Of a DNA stretch of 64,000 bases, positions 61,628 to 64,000 are shown one piece after another. The notes under the pieces were generated by a model. That model saw only the letters and a list, made by a program, of their open reading frames with translations. It did not search any database and had not been told where the DNA came from. A program made the translations under genes and the position numbers. The stretch is taken from positions 1 to 64,000 of the forward strand of contig NZ_JAFICC010000006.1 in assembly GCF_017833415.1 (NCBI RefSeq), given 5' to 3'. Each line of letters starts with the position of its first letter. Position 1 is the stretch's first letter. Origin of the DNA: Flavobacterium sp. 1355 (lineage in GTDB: Bacteria; Bacteroidota; Bacteroidia; Flavobacteriales; Flavobacteriaceae).

Positions 61628-62176
61628 ATGAATGAGAAAATAACAAAAGATGTAAGTAAGTTCCTGAGTTTGATACTTAGACATTCACCAGAAAAAATCG
61701 GATTAAAATTAGACGAAAACGGTTGGGCAGATGTTGCGGAATTAATTGCAAAATGTAATAAGAAAGAAAAAACTTTAAATTCAGAACTTCTGGACTACGT
61801 AGTAGAAAACAACGATAAAAAGCGTTTTGCTTTTAACGAAGATAAAACAAAAATCAGAGCAAGTCAGGGACACTCTATTTCTGTTGAATTAGATTTAGCA
61901 GAAAGAGAACCTTCTGAGTTTTTATATCACGGAACGGTTGCCAAGTTTATGGAAAGCATTAAAAAAGAAGGTTTACAAAAAATGAGCCGTCAGCATGTGC
62001 ATCTTTCTAAAGATCGTGAAACGGCGATTAAAGTAGGAAGTAGAAGAGGAGTTGCTCAAATTTTAACCGTAAGAAGCGGTCAAATGCATCGGGATGGATT
62101 TAAATTTTATTTGTCTGAAAATAACGTTTGGTTAACAGATGAAATTCCGGCAAAATATATAGAGTTTAAATCATGA
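61628..62176 (+). CDS. kptA: RNA 2'-phosphotransferase (KptA/Tpt1)
   Basis: This enzyme removes an internal RNA 2'-phosphate by transfer to NAD+, making ADP-ribose 1'',2''-cyclic phosphate and nicotinamide. The 182 residues show KFLSLILRHSPEKIGL with R18-H19, R78 in KIRASQGHS, HVHLSKD near residue 125, and R139/R140 before GVAQILTV, matching the Arg-His-Arg-Arg active site, then ENNVWLTDEIPAKYI. Its two organic products, ADP-ribose phosphate and nicotinamide, are what the macro protein and the nicotinamide phosphoribosyltransferase nearby could use. The stop overlaps the start of the next gene (ATGA). Confidence 0.95.
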   Translation: MNEKITKDVSKFLSLILRHSPEKIGLKLDENGWADVAELIAKCNKKEKTLNSELLDYVVENNDKKRFAFNEDKTKIRASQGHSISVELDLAEREPSEFLYHGTVAKFMESIKKEGLQKMSRQHVHLSKDRETAIKVGSRRGVAQILTVRSGQMHRDGFKFYLSENNVWLTDEIPAKYIEFKS

Positions 62177-62904
62177 AACGAACATTAGTTTTTGGCGACA
62201 TCCATGGAGGTTTAAAAGCTTTGATTCAATTGCTTGAAAAAATTGTCCTTAACCAAAATGATAGACTTATTTTTCTGGGAGATTATGTAGATGGCTGGAG
62301 TGAATCGGCATAGGTTGTTGATTTTTTGATCAATTTGTCTCAAAAACAAGAATGCATTTTTATACGCGGAAATCATGATGTTTGGTGCCATGAATGGTTG
62401 AAGAATGATGTTGTAAATAATATTTGGTTTCTGCATGGCGGAAAATCAACTATAGAAAGTTATCAGAGCATTGATGCTTTCGAAAAAGAGAAACATCTTA
62501 ATTTTTTTGTCAATATGAAAGATTATTTTGTAGATGAAAGTAACAATTTGTTTATTCATGCTGGTTTTTCTTCAATGCATGGTCCAGAGAAGGAGCATTA
62601 TAAGACAAATTATTCTTGGGACAGAACACTTTGGGAAATGGCCTTAACAATGGACAAACGAATCAAAAAAGATTCACTTTCCTATCCTAAAAGATTATTG
62701 CTGTATAATGAAATTTACATCGGTCATACGCCAACACTTCATTACAATATCGAAATCCCTATGCAAGGCTGTAATGTTTGGAATATTGATACCGGAGCAG
62801 GTTTTCATGGAAAGTTAAGCTGTATTGATGTTACTACAAAAGTATTTTGGCAAAGTGATGTTGTGCAGACATTTTATATAAATGAAAAAGGAAGAAATAA
62901 GTAG
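62173..62904 (+). pseudogene. Metallophosphoesterase (calcineurin-like) interrupted by an in-frame TAG
   Basis: Translation from ATG 62173 gives the first phosphoesterase motif GDIHG, the second GDYVDG and then a TAG at 62311-62313 (codon 47). The same frame then runs to 62904 with GNHD (RGNHDVW), a later FIHAGF and the His of IGHTPTLHYN. All catalytic motifs are intact across 243 codons, so one base change (CAG to TAG fits the context ESA-Q-VVDFL) is the simplest cause. Unless read through or re-initiated, no active enzyme is made. Intact relatives are Ser/Thr-phosphatase-like or dinucleoside polyphosphatases. Confidence 0.88.
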
Positions 62905-62984
62905 TTCTAAATAGGATCGAGATATAAAGAATAATACACAAAGACACACGAAGAAAAAACACAAAACTGCACAAAGAAAATTAA

Positions 62985-63036
62985 AACTTTGTGAGTCTCT
63001 GTGATAACTTTGTGAATCTCTGTGAAACACAAAGTT
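62985..63036. repeat. 21-bp tandem repeat with inverted tail before nadV
   Basis: Two 21-bp units, AACTTTGTGA then TCTCTGTGA with one base between, lie at 62985-63005 and 63006-63026 and differ by two bases. CACAAAGTT at 63028-63036 is the reverse complement of their start, so a hairpin can form. The words resemble a flavobacterial extragenic repeat family. Confidence 0.65.
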
Positions 63037-63062
63037 TACGAGAATTTAAATAACTAAAATAT

Positions 63063-64000
63063 ATGAACCCACTTTTACTAACAGACGGTTACAAAGTTGA
63101 CCACAGAAGACAATATCCAGACGGAACTACATTAGTGTACTCAAACTGGACGCCAAGAAAATCAAGAATCGAAGGAGTAAATGAAGTTGTATTTTTCGGA
63201 TTGCAATATTTCATTAAAAAATATATTATTCAGGATTTTGAACTGCATTTTTTTAAACAGCCAAAAGAAGAAGTAGTAAAAAAATACGCCCGAAGAATCA
63301 ATAATTATTTGGGAGAAAACCTTGTCGGAACAAAACATATCGAAGATCTACATGATTTAGGATATATTCCGATGGTTTTTAAAGCTTTGCCAGAAGGAAC
63401 AAGCGTGCCAATCCGAGTACCGATGTTTACGATGTACAATACGCTTCCGGAGTTTTTCTGGCTGACCAATTATTTTGAAACATTGCTTTCTGCTGTAGTT
63501 TGGCTTCCTTGTAATTCTGCTACAATTGCTAAAGAGTACAGAAAAGTTCTTGACAAATACGCAGACGAAACGTCATCAGTTCCGGAATTCGTAGATTGGC
63601 AGGCACATGATTTTTCAATGAGAGGAATGGGCGGAATCGAAGCTTCTTTGACTTCTTCTGCAGGGCATTTATTGAGTTTTACAGGTTCTGATACAATCCC
63701 TGCAATTGATTTTATGGAGGAATATTACAAAGCCGATTCAGATAAAGAACTAATTGCGGGTTCAGTTGCTGCTACAGAACATTCTGTAATGTGTATGGGA
63801 ACGACAGAAGGAGAATACGAAACTTTCAGAAGATTAATTTCTGATGTTTACCCAAAAGGAATTGTTTCTATCGTTTCTGATACATGGGATTTATGGAAAG
63901 TATTAACCGATTATCTTCCGAGATTAAAAAACGAAATCGTTTCAAGAGAAGGTAAAGTTGTAATTCGCCCTGACAGTGGTGACCCGGTAGATATTATCTG
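63063..64000 (+). CDS. nadV: Nicotinamide phosphoribosyltransferase (NAMPT/NadV), 3' end outside window
   Basis: The first 312 codons of a type II phosphoribosyltransferase that joins nicotinamide and PRPP to NMN. Visible are LLLTDGYKVDHRRQYP, the substrate-specificity Asp D183 in HDFSMRG (Asp219 of human NAMPT), the catalytic His in TEHSVMC (His247), VSDTWDLW and the PRPP loop VIRPDSGDPVDII. Family length is about 470-490, so about a third is missing. The frame is open to base 1 of the cut. It follows the broken phosphatase by 158 bases and may have its own promoter. Confidence 0.94.
   Translation, partial: MNPLLLTDGYKVDHRRQYPDGTTLVYSNWTPRKSRIEGVNEVVFFGLQYFIKKYIIQDFELHFFKQPKEEVVKKYARRINNYLGENLVGTKHIEDLHDLGYIPMVFKALPEGTSVPIRVPMFTMYNTLPEFFWLTNYFETLLSAVVWLPCNSATIAKEYRKVLDKYADETSSVPEFVDWQAHDFSMRGMGGIEASLTSSAGHLLSFTGSDTIPAIDFMEEYYKADSDKELIAGSVAATEHSVMCMGTTEGEYETFRRLISDVYPKGIVSIVSDTWDLWKVLTDYLPRLKNEIVSREGKVVIRPDSGDPVDII

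Noticed and set aside
62326..62904. A separate 192-residue gene after the TAG
   Set aside because: It lacks the first two metal-binding motifs of the phosphoesterase fold, which are just upstream in the same frame, so it is the tail of a broken gene.

Overview
The window is a 64 kb chromosomal stretch from a Bacteroidota member, most likely a Flavobacterium or close relative. The evidence is low-GC DNA, SusC/SusD outer-membrane proteins, type IX secretion (T9SS) C-terminal sorting domains, and repeated matches to the Bacteroidota promoter (TTG or TTTG, a 19-21 nt spacer, then TAnnTTTG). Start sites lack Shine-Dalgarno sequences, and many intergenic repeats look flavobacterial. No rRNA, tRNA, CRISPR array, transposase or integrase was seen.

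Layout. 1-6.2 kb: three secreted proteins sharing one T9SS C-terminal module (one cut by the window edge, one a 14-blade delta-60 repeat protein, one apparently a shortened remnant). 6.2-15.1 kb: housekeeping genes (JmjC-like protein, bioB, ribF, comF, glycyl-tRNA synthetase) plus a secreted metzincin protease. 15.4-19.4 kb: a signalling cluster with a LytTR regulator whose phospho-acceptor Asp is replaced by Glu, an 81-residue secreted peptide, a TPR histidine kinase and its response regulator. 19.5-27.2 kb: thiL, pfkB, two DinB-fold proteins, a WYL regulator, a membrane protein with pentapeptide-like repeats flanked by a duplicated terminator, and lepA.

27.3-50.6 kb: a carbohydrate-utilisation locus. 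Two tandem Nudix-fold regulators with decayed Nudix boxes are divergent from xylB-xylA, SusC, SusD and a surface lipoprotein, followed by GH2, GH39, GH3, BACON-GH5, an SGNH esterase and GH95. The BACON-GH5, GH2, GH3 and fucosidase set with xylose catabolism suggests a fucosylated xyloglucan or similar xylose-rich plant glycan. The SusC-side transcript ends in a hairpin before GH2, and structured extragenic repeats surround GH95.

50.7-57.9 kb: housekeeping and redox genes (cvpA, pheS, gpsA, iron alcohol dehydrogenase, DJ-1/PfpI protein, LysR regulator). 58-64 kb: the most interesting region, an NAD+/ADP-ribose island. It holds an NrtR regulator with intact Nudix box, a short PRPP-synthetase-like enzyme, a NADAR protein, an ADP-ribosylglycohydrolase, a macro-domain protein, a KptA/Tpt1 RNA 2'-phosphotransferase, a metallophosphatase broken by one in-frame TAG, and a nicotinamide phosphoribosyltransferase running off the right edge. 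Two matching 21-bp operators, 52 bp apart, sit at the promoter. The gene set reads as a pathway that strips ADP-ribose from nucleic acids or proteins, clears ADP-ribose phosphates made by RNA repair, and rebuilds NAD+.
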